NCBI GenBank assembly: GCA_004557125.1
Contig: SFET01000007.1
Span: forward strand, 1 to 64,000
DNA length: 64,000 nucleotides
Reading direction: 5' to 3'
Source: Clostridiales bacterium
Lineage (GTDB): Bacteria; Bacillota; Clostridia; Christensenellales; Aristaeellaceae
Shown: positions 43,089-51,953 of the stretch, one piece after another
Numbering within the stretch: the first letter of the stretch is position 1
Layout of the letters: the number at the start of each line of letters is the position of its first letter
The notes under the pieces: generated by a model
The model's input: only the letters and a program-made list of their open reading frames with translations
Databases searched by the model: none
Told to the model about the DNA's origin: nothing
Made by a program: the position numbers and the translations under genes

Positions 43089-43954
43089 CGGAAGAACTGC
43101 TTAATGAGATACGGAATGTGCGCCTGATCGCGCTGGACATCGACGGCACGCTGATGGACGCGGACAAGCGCTTCCCGGAGATCAACTGCCGCGCCCTGCA
43201 GGCCTGCGAGGCGCGGGGCGTGAAGCTGGCGCTGGTCAGCGGCCGCAGCTTCGAGCTGATGCGTGGCTTTGCCCGGGAGCTGGGGATTCACCCCATCCTC
43301 GCGGCCTGCAACGGTGCGCGCATCGAGGCGGGGGAGAACGGCCCCACGCTGTGTGAGCGAACCTTCACCCGCGCGGACGCCGAGCGCGTGTGCCGCACGC
43401 TGGAGGACAGCGGCATGTACTTCAATTCCTACCGCCGGGGCAAGTGCTACATGGGCAACCCGGAGGTGCGGCCCTCGCTGGGCCCGCGCTACGCCCACCA
43501 CATCCCCGGCACCATTGAGGATCCCCTCTATCCCTACGAGACCATCTGCGACCGCGCGCGGCTGTGGGGCGAGGGCATGGACGGCGTGTACAAGTTCGTG
43601 GCGCTGGGTCAGGCCTACGACCCCGGCTTCAACCGGCTCCAGGCGGAGCTTGCGGACATGCACCTCTCCGTGTCCAGCGCGTCGAAGCGCAACAAGGAGT
43701 TCATGCCCAGCGGCGTGGACAAGGGCTTCGCGGTGCGCGCGATCTGCCGGGAGCTGGGCATCCCGCAGAGTCAGGTGATGGCCTTCGGCGACATGACCAA
43801 CGACATTCCCATGCTGGAGGCTTCGGGGATTCCCGTGGCCATGGAGAACGGTGAGGACAGCGTGAAGGCCGTCGCCCGGCTCATCGCGCCGGATCACAAC
43901 CTGGGCGGCGTGGGCCTGGTGCTGGAGCGCTATCTGTTACAGAAGGAGAATTGA
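43085..43954 (+). CDS. HAD-superfamily Cof-type phosphatase, first copy
   Basis: A 289-residue haloacid-dehalogenase-type hydrolase. The nucleophile motif is DIDGT, with D18 and D20; a type IIB cap sits in the middle (about 85-200) and the metal motif is FGDMTNDIPML near the end. These enzymes act on sugar phosphates or flavin nucleotides. It overlaps the pseudouridine synthase gene by four bases and is followed by a related HAD gene. Confidence 0.85.
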   Translation: MTEELLNEIRNVRLIALDIDGTLMDADKRFPEINCRALQACEARGVKLALVSGRSFELMRGFARELGIHPILAACNGARIEAGENGPTLCERTFTRADAERVCRTLEDSGMYFNSYRRGKCYMGNPEVRPSLGPRYAHHIPGTIEDPLYPYETICDRARLWGEGMDGVYKFVALGQAYDPGFNRLQAELADMHLSVSSASKRNKEFMPSGVDKGFAVRAICRELGIPQSQVMAFGDMTNDIPMLEASGIPVAMENGEDSVKAVARLIAPDHNLGGVGLVLERYLLQKEN

Positions 43955-43957
43955 AGC

Positions 43958-44791
43958 ATGGACATCCAACTGATTGTTTCCGATATCGATCACACCATCC
44001 TGCCCGCAAGCCAGATCATCTCCCCGGCGACGTACGCTGCGGTGCGCGACTGCCGCGCGCGGGGCGTGGAATTCGTCATCGCCAGCGGGCGCTGGTATCC
44101 CGCGGCGCGCAAGGTCGCCGTGGATCAGCTGGGCATCGGGGACGGCTACATGATCATCTGCAACGGCGGCGCGGTGGTGCGCAGCGACGGCACGCCCCTG
44201 GCCCAGTGGCGGCTGACGGCTGCGCAGGCGCGTGAGATCTACGAGCTGCTGAAAGCGGAGAAGGTGATGATGACCGCCTACGCGCCGGATGCGATCTACC
44301 GCGTGCGGGGGCGGTACCTGACGGTGTTCCGCCTGCCGGAGACGAGCTACTTCGACGGCTGCGCCTCCTACCGGGTGGTGGACGACGACTGGCAGGGCTT
44401 TGAGGACGGCGTTCTGAACGGTCCCTACAAGATCGAGGCCTACGCCGACGACACCGCGCTGCTGGCGGAGCTGCGCCGCAGGATCGAGGCGCTGGGCTAT
44501 GAGGCGAACAGCGCCTTCCCCTTCAATCTGGAGATCATGGCCCCGGGCGCGGGCAAGGGCACGGCGGTGCGCTGGATGACCGAGTACATGGGCCTGAAGC
44601 GCGAGCAGGTGATGGGCTTCGGCGACTACACCAACGACCTGCCCATGCTGGAGAACGTGGGCTGGCCGGTGGCCGTGGACAACGCCATCGACGAGGTCAA
44701 GCGGGCCTGCCGCATCATCGCACCGAGCTGCGAGGACGACGGCGTGGCCAAGACCATCCGCAAATACGTGCTGGGAGATGAGGAAGTATGA
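43958..44791 (+). CDS. HAD-superfamily Cof-type phosphatase, second copy
   Basis: A 277-residue protein of the same subfamily as the preceding gene, with D9 and D11 in SDIDHTI and FGDYTNDLPML near the C-terminus. The glycine of the usual DxDGT motif is replaced by histidine (DIDHT), a small deviation. It ends in an ATGA overlap with trmL. The substrate is unknown, probably a phosphorylated sugar or cofactor. Confidence 0.84.
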   Translation: MDIQLIVSDIDHTILPASQIISPATYAAVRDCRARGVEFVIASGRWYPAARKVAVDQLGIGDGYMIICNGGAVVRSDGTPLAQWRLTAAQAREIYELLKAEKVMMTAYAPDAIYRVRGRYLTVFRLPETSYFDGCASYRVVDDDWQGFEDGVLNGPYKIEAYADDTALLAELRRRIEALGYEANSAFPFNLEIMAPGAGKGTAVRWMTEYMGLKREQVMGFGDYTNDLPMLENVGWPVAVDNAIDEVKRACRIIAPSCEDDGVAKTIRKYVLGDEEV

Positions 44792-45306
44792 TGCACATCG
44801 TGCTGGTGAACCCGGAAATCCCCCAGAATACGGGCAACATCGCCCGCACCTGCGCGGCGACCGGGGCGATGCTGCATTTGATCAGGCCGCTGGGCTTCGA
44901 GCTCTCCGACAAGTACCTCAAGCGGGCCGGGCTGGACTACTGGCACATGATGACGCTGGAGGTGCACGAGAGCTGGGAGGACTTCCTTTCAAAGTATCCC
45001 GGCGCGCGCCTGCACTACGCCACCACCAAGGCTCCCCGGGACTACTGCGGCGCGCAGTACATGGACGGCGACTTCCTGGTGTTCGGCCGGGAGACGAAGG
45101 GCCTGGACGAGGAGCTGCTGGCCCGCAACTATGAAAAGTGCATCCGCATCCCCATGCGCAGCGACGCGCGCAGCCTGAACCTGTCCAACTCCGTGGCCAT
45201 CGTGCTCTACGAGGCGCTGCGGCAGCAGGGCTTCCCGAACCTCGAAGGCGCGGGGCATCTGCACCATACGCAGCCTGAAGGCAGCGAATGGGCGGATTAC
45301 GTTTAA
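44788..45306 (+). CDS. trmL: TrmL-like tRNA (cytidine/uridine-34-2'-O)-methyltransferase
   Basis: A 172-residue SPOUT methyltransferase. It begins IVLVNPEIPQNTGNIARTCAATGA, carries FGRETKGLDEELL in the middle, and the knot region ends IPMRSDARSLNLSNSVAIVLYEALRQ, all as in TrmL. It methylates the wobble base of leucine tRNAs. It is the last gene of the coupled yigZ operon. Confidence 0.9.
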   Translation: MMHIVLVNPEIPQNTGNIARTCAATGAMLHLIRPLGFELSDKYLKRAGLDYWHMMTLEVHESWEDFLSKYPGARLHYATTKAPRDYCGAQYMDGDFLVFGRETKGLDEELLARNYEKCIRIPMRSDARSLNLSNSVAIVLYEALRQQGFPNLEGAGHLHHTQPEGSEWADYV

Positions 45307-45322
45307 TCCGTATGAAAACGGG

Positions 45323-45350
45323 TTGACAGCGGCGCTTCATCCGATATAAT
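45323..45350 (+). promoter_or_regulatory. sigma-A promoter of metY-metA
   Basis: TTGACA (45323-45328), 16 bases, TATAAT (45345-45350). The leader to the first ATG is only about 28 bases, too short for a SAM riboswitch. Confidence 0.85.
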
Positions 45351-45384
45351 GAAAAACAGGTACCTATGATGAGAATATAGGAGA

Positions 45385-46665
45385 ATGAATATGCGTATTG
45401 AGACCAAGTGCGTTCAGTCCGGCTACACGCCCGGCAACGGCGAACCCCGACAGATTCCCATCGTGCAGAGCACGACCTTCAAGTACGCCACCAGCGAGGC
45501 CATGGGCCGCCTGTTCGACCTGGAGGACTCCGGCTACTTCTACTCCCGTTTGCAGAATCCCACCTGCGACGCGGTTGCGGCCAAGATCTGCGATCTGGAG
45601 GGCGGCACGGCGGCCATGCTGACCTCGTCCGGCCAGTCCGCCAACTTCTATGCCGTGTTCAACATCGCCGGCAACGGCGACCACGTGGTTTCCTCCGCGT
45701 CCATCTACGGCGGCACCTACAACCTCTTCGCCGTCACCATGAAGCGCATGGGCGTGGACTTCACCTTCATCTCCCCGGACTGCACCGATGCGGAGCTGGA
45801 GGCGGCCTTCCGTCCCAACACCAAGGCGGTGTTCGGCGAGACCATCGCCAATCCGGCGCTGACGGTGTTCGACATCGAGCGCTTCGCCAACGCGGCCCAC
45901 GCCCACGGCGTGCCGCTGATCGTGGACAACACCTTCGCCACGCCCATCAACTGCCGCCCCTTCGAGTGGGGCGCGGACATTGTGACCCACTCCACCACCA
46001 AGTACATGGACGGCCACGGCGCAGCGGTGGGCGGCGCGATTGTGGACGCCGGGCGCTTCGACTGGATCTCCCACGCGGACAAGTTCCCCGGGATGACCAC
46101 GCCGGACGAGAGCTACCACGGCGTGACCTACGCGGAGAAGTTCGGCCTGGGCGGCGCATTCATCACCAAGTGCACCGTGCAGCTGATGCGCGACTTCGGC
46201 TCCACGCCCTCGCCCCAGAGCGCCTTCATGCTCAACCTGGGCCTGGAGAGCCTGCACGTGCGCATGGAGCGCCACTGCGAGAACGCCCTGAAGGTTGCCC
46301 AGTACCTGGAACAGCACGAGAAAATCGCCTGGGTGAACTATCCGGGTCTTGCATCCAGCCCCTATCACGCCCGGGCGCAGAAGTACATGCCCAAGGGCAC
46401 CTGCGGCGTGGTCTCCTTCGGCGTGAAGGGCGGCCGCGAGGCCGCGTCGAAGTTCATGCAGAACCTGAAGATCGCCGCCATTGAGACCCACGTGGCCGAC
46501 GCCCGCACCTGCTGCCTGCACCCCGCCAGCACCACCCATCGCCAGATGAACGACGCCGAGCTGGTCGCCGCCGGCGTGTCCGGCGATCTGGTGCGCCTGA
46601 GCTGCGGCCTGGAGAGCGCCGAGGACCTGATCGAGGACATCGCCCAGGCGCTGGCGCAGATCTGA
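45385..46665 (+). CDS. metY: O-acetylhomoserine sulfhydrylase
   Basis: A 426-residue Cys/Met-metabolism PLP enzyme. The PLP lysine is in STTKYMDGHG, with ENPT-like FYSRLQNPTCDA and TSSGQSAN segments. Its length and insertions match O-acetylhomoserine sulfhydrylase more than cystathionine lyase or synthase. With metA downstream it would make homocysteine directly from O-acetylhomoserine and sulfide. AGGAG precedes the ATG; a second ATG two codons later is possible. Confidence 0.9.
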   Translation: MNMRIETKCVQSGYTPGNGEPRQIPIVQSTTFKYATSEAMGRLFDLEDSGYFYSRLQNPTCDAVAAKICDLEGGTAAMLTSSGQSANFYAVFNIAGNGDHVVSSASIYGGTYNLFAVTMKRMGVDFTFISPDCTDAELEAAFRPNTKAVFGETIANPALTVFDIERFANAAHAHGVPLIVDNTFATPINCRPFEWGADIVTHSTTKYMDGHGAAVGGAIVDAGRFDWISHADKFPGMTTPDESYHGVTYAEKFGLGGAFITKCTVQLMRDFGSTPSPQSAFMLNLGLESLHVRMERHCENALKVAQYLEQHEKIAWVNYPGLASSPYHARAQKYMPKGTCGVVSFGVKGGREAASKFMQNLKIAAIETHVADARTCCLHPASTTHRQMNDAELVAAGVSGDLVRLSCGLESAEDLIEDIAQALAQI

Positions 46666-46711
46666 AGGCCGATCCGCAAGATATACGAACCCTCTGGAAG
46701 GTGATGAACCC

Positions 46712-47653
46712 ATGCCCATCAAAATCCCCAACAACCTGCCGGCGGCGGAGATCCTGCTGAAGGAGAACATCTTCGTCATGACGGAGACCCGTGCCATGAC
46801 CCAGGACATCCGCCCGCTGCGCATGCTGCTGCTCAATCTGATGCCCAAGAAGATCGAAACGGAGACCCAGCTGACGCGTCTGCTGGGCAACACGCCGCTG
46901 CAGATCGAGCTGGATCTTCTGCGGATGGAGGCGCATCAGTCGCTGAACACCAGCCAGGAGCACCTGCTGTCCTTCTACAAGACCTTTTCCGAGGTGAAGG
47001 ACACCTATTACGACGGCATGATCATCACCGGCGCGCCGGTGGAACACCTTCCCTTCGAGGAGGTGGACTACTGGCCGGAGCTGTGCGGGATCATGGAGTG
47101 GTCGCGCAGCCACGTGCACTCCACGATGCACATCTGCTGGGGCGCCCAGGCGGGTTTGTACTATCACTACGGCATTCAGAAGCAGCCGCTGGAGAAGAAG
47201 CTGTTCGGCGTGTTCCCCCACCGCTCGGAGTACCGGGAGTCCATGCTGCTGCGGGGCTTCGACGATGTGTTCATGGTGCCCCACTCCCGCCACACCACCG
47301 TCAAGCGCGAGGACATCGAGGCCGTGCCGAGTTTGCAGATCCTGGCCTCCTCCGACGAGGCCGGGGTGTGCATCGTGCGCAATCGCGTGGGCAGGCAGTT
47401 TTTCATGATGGGCCACTCGGAGTACGATGCGCGCACGCTGGAGAACGAGTATTTGCGGGATGTGAAGGCGGGCAAGCCCATCGAGGTGCCGAAGAACTAC
47501 TATCCCGGCGACGATCCCACGAAGGATCCCATCGTCAGCTGGCGCGGGCATGCCAACCTGCTCTACTCCAACTGGCTGAACTACTTTGTCTATCAGACCA
47601 CGCCCTACGATGTGACGCAGGTGGGCGCCCAGCCCCAGCATTCGGATAGGTAG
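46712..47653 (+). CDS. metA: homoserine O-acetyltransferase, MetA type
   Basis: A 313-residue MetA-family acyltransferase. The catalytic cysteine is C142 in HICWGAQAG, with H235 and E237 in GHSEYD. Residue 111 is glutamate (GAPVEHLPFEEVDYW), which in this family is known to favour acetyl-CoA over succinyl-CoA. That fits the neighbouring O-acetylhomoserine sulfhydrylase. AAGGTG lies before the ATG. Confidence 0.93.
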   Translation: MPIKIPNNLPAAEILLKENIFVMTETRAMTQDIRPLRMLLLNLMPKKIETETQLTRLLGNTPLQIELDLLRMEAHQSLNTSQEHLLSFYKTFSEVKDTYYDGMIITGAPVEHLPFEEVDYWPELCGIMEWSRSHVHSTMHICWGAQAGLYYHYGIQKQPLEKKLFGVFPHRSEYRESMLLRGFDDVFMVPHSRHTTVKREDIEAVPSLQILASSDEAGVCIVRNRVGRQFFMMGHSEYDARTLENEYLRDVKAGKPIEVPKNYYPGDDPTKDPIVSWRGHANLLYSNWLNYFVYQTTPYDVTQVGAQPQHSDR

Positions 47654-47660
47654 GACGCAG

Positions 47661-47694
47661 AATTCCCCACTCCTCAGTGGAGCGGGGAAATTTT
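47661..47694 (+). terminator. terminator after metA
   Basis: AATTCCCC pairs with GGGGAAAT around an inner TCC/GGA stem and is followed by TTTTG. Confidence 0.7.
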
Positions 47695-47719
47695 GATATG
47701 CAGGAGGGAGGATTGCAGC

Positions 47720-48394
47720 ATGCGCATACTGCTTGCGGAAGACGAGGTGGCCATGTCCGAGGCCGTGGTGGACATCCTCGATTACCACCACTATGCCGTG
47801 GACGCGGTGTACAACGGCGCCGACGCGCTGGACTACGCCCGCAGCCAGAATTACGACGGGATCATTCTGGACATCATGATGCCCCGCATGGACGGCATCG
47901 AGGTGCTGCGGCGGCTGCGCAGCGAGGGCAACCGCACGCCGGTGCTGCTGCTGACGGCCAAGGGCGAGGTGGAGGACCGCATCCGCGGCCTGGACGCCGG
48001 CGCGGACGATTACCTGCCCAAGCCCTTCGCCATGGGTGAGCTGCTGGCGCGGCTGCGGGCCATGCTGCGCAGGCGGGAGAGCTACGTGCCGGACGTGCTG
48101 GAGCTGGGCAACGTGGCGCTGGATCCGGCGCGCTTTGAGCTGCGCTGCGGCGGAAGGGTGCAGTCGCTGAGCAAGCTGGAGTACCAGATCATGGAGCTGC
48201 TGATGCGCAATCCCGGTATGACCTTCTCCGCAGAGACGCTGCTGGAGCGGGTGTGGGGCTGTGATTCCGACGCGGGCGTGGGCGCGGTGTGGGTGTACAT
48301 CTCCTACCTGCGCAAGAAGCTGACCGCGCTGGGCGCGGATGTGGAGATCGCTTCGCGCCGGGGCCTGGGCTATTCGCTGGAGGTCCGGCGATGA
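47720..48394 (+). CDS. OmpR-family response regulator
   Basis: A 224-residue two-component regulator. The receiver domain has E7/D8, phospho-acceptor D51 (ILDIMMPRMDG) and K101 (LPKPF). The winged-helix DNA-binding domain at about 128-224 includes LSKLEYQIMELLMRNPG and VWVYISYLRKKL. GGGAGG precedes the ATG at 47720. It is coupled to the kinase gene (ATGA). The direct repeat CTTAG-N6-CTTAG before the efflux operon (56332) is a fitting target. Confidence 0.92.
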   Translation: MRILLAEDEVAMSEAVVDILDYHHYAVDAVYNGADALDYARSQNYDGIILDIMMPRMDGIEVLRRLRSEGNRTPVLLLTAKGEVEDRIRGLDAGADDYLPKPFAMGELLARLRAMLRRRESYVPDVLELGNVALDPARFELRCGGRVQSLSKLEYQIMELLMRNPGMTFSAETLLERVWGCDSDAGVGAVWVYISYLRKKLTALGADVEIASRRGLGYSLEVRR

Positions 48395-49638
48395 TCCGCG
48401 CGCTGCGCAGCAGGTTCATCCTGGGCGCGATGCTGGCGCTGGCGATTCTGCTTCTGCTGCTGGACTGCGGCATTGTGACGGGGAACTATCTGCGCATGGA
48501 GCAGCGCGGTGATCAGGCGCTGGAGCGCCTGCTGGACAGCCCGGAGCAGGGCGGCAGACCTGCGCCCCAGACGGAAAACCAGAGGGGGCCAAGGGACAAG
48601 ATTCCGCTGTTCGGCTACGAGATTCCCGCGCATGGTCCGCAGGAGGCATACTATCTGGTGCACATCGATACGGACGGCAAGCTGGACGTGGACGCACGGG
48701 GCATCGTCGAGCCGGATCTGGAGGCGCTGGAGGATGAGGTCCGGCAGATCCTGTCCACCGGTGCGGAGCGCGGCAAGGCCGGGGCGTACAAGTTTGCCCT
48801 GCGCCGCCTCGGGGACGGCACGATCCGGGTGGTGCTGCTGGACAATGCGCTGCAGTTGCAGTCGCTGATGGATCTGCTGCGCACGGTGCTCATCGCCAGC
48901 GCCCTGGGGCTTGCGGCCATGTTCGTGATCCTGCTGCCGGTGTCGAAGCAGATGGTGCGCTCCTATGCGGTGAATGCGGAAAAGCAGAGGCAGTTCATCA
49001 CCAACGCCGGCCACGAAATCAAGACGCCGGTGGCGATTATTCGGTCCAACATCGACGCCATGGAGCTGATTCAGGGCGAGAACAAATGGAGCCGGAACAT
49101 ACGCGGCCAGGTAGATCGGCTGGGCGTGCTCCTGCAGGAGCTAATGCAGCTGGCGCGGCTGGACGAGCGCGGTGCGCTGGAGGAGCGCGTGCGGCTGGAT
49201 CTGAGCGCGCTTGCGGCGGAGGAGGCTGAACAGTATCGGGAGCGCTTTGCCCAGCGGGATTTGGCGCTGCGCTGCGAAATTGCGGCCGGCATCTGGATCC
49301 GGGGCAGCGCGGCGGGCATGCGGCAGCTGATGCATGCGCTGCTGGACAACGCGGCGCAGTACGCAGATGCGGGCGGCTGGGTGGAGCTGAAGCTGGAGCG
49401 CAGCGCACGGCGCGTGCAGCTGACGCTGCGCAACAGCGTATCGGCGCTTCCGCCCTGCCCGCCGGAGCGCCTGTTCGAGCGCTTCTACCGGGGCGACAGC
49501 GCCCGCACCCAGGGAGCGGCGGGCTGCGGCGTGGGTCTCTCCGCCGCACAGGCCATCGCGGAGCAGCATCGCGGCCGCATCTTCGCCGCCTACGAGGAGG
49601 GCCCGGCCGTGCGCTTCGTGCTGGAGCTGCCGGGCTGA
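48391..49638 (+). CDS. sensor histidine kinase
   Basis: A 415-residue membrane kinase. TM1 is about 10-30, an extracytoplasmic region about 32-162, TM2 about 164-184. There is hardly any HAMP linker before the DHp domain, where the phosphorylated histidine is H208 in NAGHEIKTP. The ATPase domain has N-box LLDNAAQYAD and G-box GCGVGLSAAQAI. The outside domain is small and unfamiliar. Pairing and position suggest it senses envelope stress or a compound exported by the MacAB-like pump next door. Confidence 0.9.
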   Translation: MIRALRSRFILGAMLALAILLLLLDCGIVTGNYLRMEQRGDQALERLLDSPEQGGRPAPQTENQRGPRDKIPLFGYEIPAHGPQEAYYLVHIDTDGKLDVDARGIVEPDLEALEDEVRQILSTGAERGKAGAYKFALRRLGDGTIRVVLLDNALQLQSLMDLLRTVLIASALGLAAMFVILLPVSKQMVRSYAVNAEKQRQFITNAGHEIKTPVAIIRSNIDAMELIQGENKWSRNIRGQVDRLGVLLQELMQLARLDERGALEERVRLDLSALAAEEAEQYRERFAQRDLALRCEIAAGIWIRGSAAGMRQLMHALLDNAAQYADAGGWVELKLERSARRVQLTLRNSVSALPPCPPERLFERFYRGDSARTQGAAGCGVGLSAAQAIAEQHRGRIFAAYEEGPAVRFVLELPG

Positions 49639-49667
49639 GGGGCGATCGCTATCCTTTGCAAAAGAAG

Positions 49668-49703
49668 GAGCTCCCGTCTGCATGTGCAGGCGGGAGCTCT
49701 TTG
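49668..49703. terminator. bidirectional terminator between convergent operons
   Basis: GAGCTCCCG pairs with CGGGAGCTC, with inner TGCA/TGCA pairing, and is followed by TTTG on the plus strand. It separates the kinase gene from the efflux operon end. Confidence 0.75.
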
Positions 49704-49718
49704 TGCCCTGACGGGGCG

Positions 49719-50717
49719 TCATTCGCCCAGACGCACCGCCACATCCAGGCCCAGGGGGAGGTTCGAGGGATCGTCCGGCAGGATCGTCACGCGGTAGCTG
49801 CCGTCTCCGGCCACGAAGGAGATGTCCCCGATCACCGCGCCCAGCGCAGTCTCGTCGGGGTCGTCGCTGCGGGTGTAGGTCGCGGCCTGGCCCGGCGCCA
49901 GATGGGCGATCGCATCCTCCGAAACGAGGATTTCGATGCACAGATCCTCCGCTCGGGCGATCTCCGCTACGGTCTGACCGGCATCGAGCTGCTGGCCCGG
50001 TTCCGCGAGAACGGCGGTGACGATGCCCTCCGCAGAGCTGAGGATCTGCGTGGCGGCGGCGCTTGACCAGGTCAGCAGCAGTTCGCCGCGCTCCACGGCC
50101 TCGCCCTCGGTCACGCACAGCTCCTGAAGGATTCCGTCGATCTCGTAGATTTCGGGATCGGCGCTCACCACGGTGCCGATGCCCACGCGCGCGCTGCTGG
50201 TGAAGTCCGCGTCGCGGTAGAGGTACACGGTTTCGCCGATGTACAGCTCGCCGCCGATGATCTCCACCCGGTACTCCGCGCCGTCGATGGCTGTGATCAC
50301 ACCCACGGCCCGGTGGGTGCCGTTGGCGGTGCAGCGCAGGTAGAGCTGCTCGCCGCTGTGCACCAGCTGCGTTTCAGGGGAGGAGTAGGCGCTCTCCACC
50401 GTGCAGTACACCGTGTAGCGGCTGGTGGGCGCGATCTCCAGCACCGCGCCGTCCACGGCGTCGCCCTCCCGGGCGTGGCACAGGGCGACGGTTCCGTCCT
50501 GGGTCGCGAACAGCTTCTGTACAGCAGTGGCGCCCAGCACCTCGCCCGCGGCGACCCGCTGGCCGGGCAGCAGCGAGAGGGTTTCCAGCGCGCCGCCGGA
50601 CTCCGCAACCACCGGGACGGTCGATCGGGCCACCGTGGTTCCCGGATAGACCTCGGCAAGCGCCGGGGCTGTGGCGAGGGCCAGGGCCGCCAGCAGGGTC
50701 AGGCTTCGTTTCAGCAT
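49719..50717 (-). CDS. secreted biotinyl-lipoyl/adaptor-like protein (third of operon)
   Basis: A 332-residue exported protein with a signal peptide to about residue 21 (ALA). It contains two hairpin beta-barrel (biotinyl-lipoyl-like) segments, VVAESGGALETLSLLPGQRVAAGEVLG near 35-60 and ILSSAEGIVTAVLAEPGQQLDAGQTVAEI near 225-250, and a C-terminal beta-barrel part. It is related to the adaptor at 51940 over most of its length (AIDGAEYRVEIIGGELYIGETV versus AIEGTDYTVEVISGEFLIGETV). The start at 50717 fits AAAGGAG. It lies at the end of the efflux operon. Confidence 0.75.
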   Translation of the reverse strand: MLKRSLTLLAALALATAPALAEVYPGTTVARSTVPVVAESGGALETLSLLPGQRVAAGEVLGATAVQKLFATQDGTVALCHAREGDAVDGAVLEIAPTSRYTVYCTVESAYSSPETQLVHSGEQLYLRCTANGTHRAVGVITAIDGAEYRVEIIGGELYIGETVYLYRDADFTSSARVGIGTVVSADPEIYEIDGILQELCVTEGEAVERGELLLTWSSAAATQILSSAEGIVTAVLAEPGQQLDAGQTVAEIARAEDLCIEILVSEDAIAHLAPGQAATYTRSDDPDETALGAVIGDISFVAGDGSYRVTILPDDPSNLPLGLDVAVRLGE

Positions 50718-50729
50718 AGGCATGCTCCT

Positions 50730-51953
50730 TTAATCTGATGCAAGTTCGCCGCTCCCGGTCAGGCGGTAGCGCGCGCCGTTCACGGCGATGTACAGCTGCC
50801 GAGATTCGACCTCCAGCAGGAAGTCCTTGGCGACGCAGCCCTGGGAACGCAGGGAGGCGTAGACGCCGCCGCACAGCTCCAGCGCGGTGGACAGCTCGAT
50901 CCGGTCGCCTTCCAGGACGAGCGACAGGGTTTCAATGCCGCTGCGGTTCAGGGTTTCCAGCGCGGAGAGATTGATCCCCCAGTGTTCGCCCGACGAAACG
51001 GGCTGCAGGTAGAGCATGGAGTCGTTCAGGCTTGCGGTGAAGGCTGCGTCGCCGTCCAGGGTCAGGTTCAATTCGGTTTCACCCAGCGTGAGGCGGGTCA
51101 TCTCTGCGTCGGAGGCTTCCAGCGCCACCGTGCCGTAGAGCTGCATGTCCCTGCTGCCGGACGCGTGGCTGCTGGTGAGCGCCTGACCGGGGGTGACGCG
51201 GAAGCCCTGCTCCACTTCGCCCTCCGTGCCCACGCCGCCGGAGCCGCGACTGCCGCCGCCAAAGCCGCCGCCCGAGGGCCTGCCGCCGCCGGGATTGCCC
51301 TGGACGAGGGTGAAGCGAAGCTCCTCGCAGGCCAGAGAGGTCTCGCCGGAGCGCACCTCCACCCGAAGGGTGCAGGTGCCCTGGGCATAGTCCTGGGGAT
51401 TGAGTTCGATGCGGCCTTCGGTTGTGCCCTGGGAGAGCAGCACCTCGCCCTGTTCGTCCGAGACCGTCACCTGCGCGCCATCGGCCTCTGCGGGCATCGT
51501 CCAGACGAAGGTCAGCTTCCCGTCGGGGCTGTTGATGGAAATCTGCCACACGCCGCCCACCAGCTGCGCGTCGCCCTCCGGCAGCAGATTCAGGGTAGTT
51601 GCCGGCGCGGGTGTGTCGCTGGGTGCGGGTGTGTCGCTGGGCACGGGTGTGTCGCTGGGCACGGGGGTGTCGCTGGGTGCGGGCGTGTCGCTGGGTACGG
51701 GGGTGTCGCTGGGCACGGGGGTGTCGCTGGGCACGGGGGTGTCGGTGGGTGCGGGTGTGTCGCTGGGTGCGGGGGTGTCGATCGGTGCGGGGGTATCGTT
51801 GGCGCCTGCTTCGGGGCTTTCAGGAGCCTGCGCGGCGGTCGGATTGGCCGACGTGGGGGGCGCTTCGGAAACCACAGGCTCCTCGGCCAGCGATGCGCCC
51901 AGCAGCATCAGCGCCGCCAGCAGGGCGCAGAGCCCGCGCTTATTCCTTGACAT
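50730..51953 (-). CDS. secreted protein with DTP-repeat linker, unknown function
   Basis: A 407-residue exported protein. The signal peptide is about 1-23 (SLA). Residues 52-117 are eleven six-residue repeats of the form xDTP(A/V)P. An immunoglobulin-like beta segment follows (VWQISINSPDGKLTFVWTMPAEADG, CTLRVEVRSGE), then a glycine-rich GGGRPSGGGFGGG region near 230 and a C-terminal beta domain. I do not recognise the family. The extended repeat suggests a spacer through the cell wall. The start overlaps the preceding adaptor gene by 14 bases. Confidence 0.7.
   Translation of the reverse strand: MSRNKRGLCALLAALMLLGASLAEEPVVSEAPPTSANPTAAQAPESPEAGANDTPAPIDTPAPSDTPAPTDTPVPSDTPVPSDTPVPSDTPAPSDTPVPSDTPVPSDTPAPSDTPAPATTLNLLPEGDAQLVGGVWQISINSPDGKLTFVWTMPAEADGAQVTVSDEQGEVLLSQGTTEGRIELNPQDYAQGTCTLRVEVRSGETSLACEELRFTLVQGNPGGGRPSGGGFGGGSRGSGGVGTEGEVEQGFRVTPGQALTSSHASGSRDMQLYGTVALEASDAEMTRLTLGETELNLTLDGDAAFTASLNDSMLYLQPVSSGEHWGINLSALETLNRSGIETLSLVLEGDRIELSTALELCGGVYASLRSQGCVAKDFLLEVESRQLYIAVNGARYRLTGSGELASD
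51603..51800 (-). repeat. eleven 18-base tandem repeats (xDTPxP)
   Basis: The coding repeat is 18 bases long (for example TCGGACACACCCGCACCC-like units in coding sense). Units encode N/I/S/T-D-T-P-A/V-P. Copy number could vary by slippage without breaking the frame. Confidence 0.85.

Noticed and set aside
45307..45384. SAM riboswitch before metY
   Set aside because: The predicted leader is only about 28 bases, too short for any SAM-sensing RNA.
51603..51800. CRISPR array
   Set aside because: The 18-base units are contiguous, without spacers, and encode a regular peptide repeat in frame.
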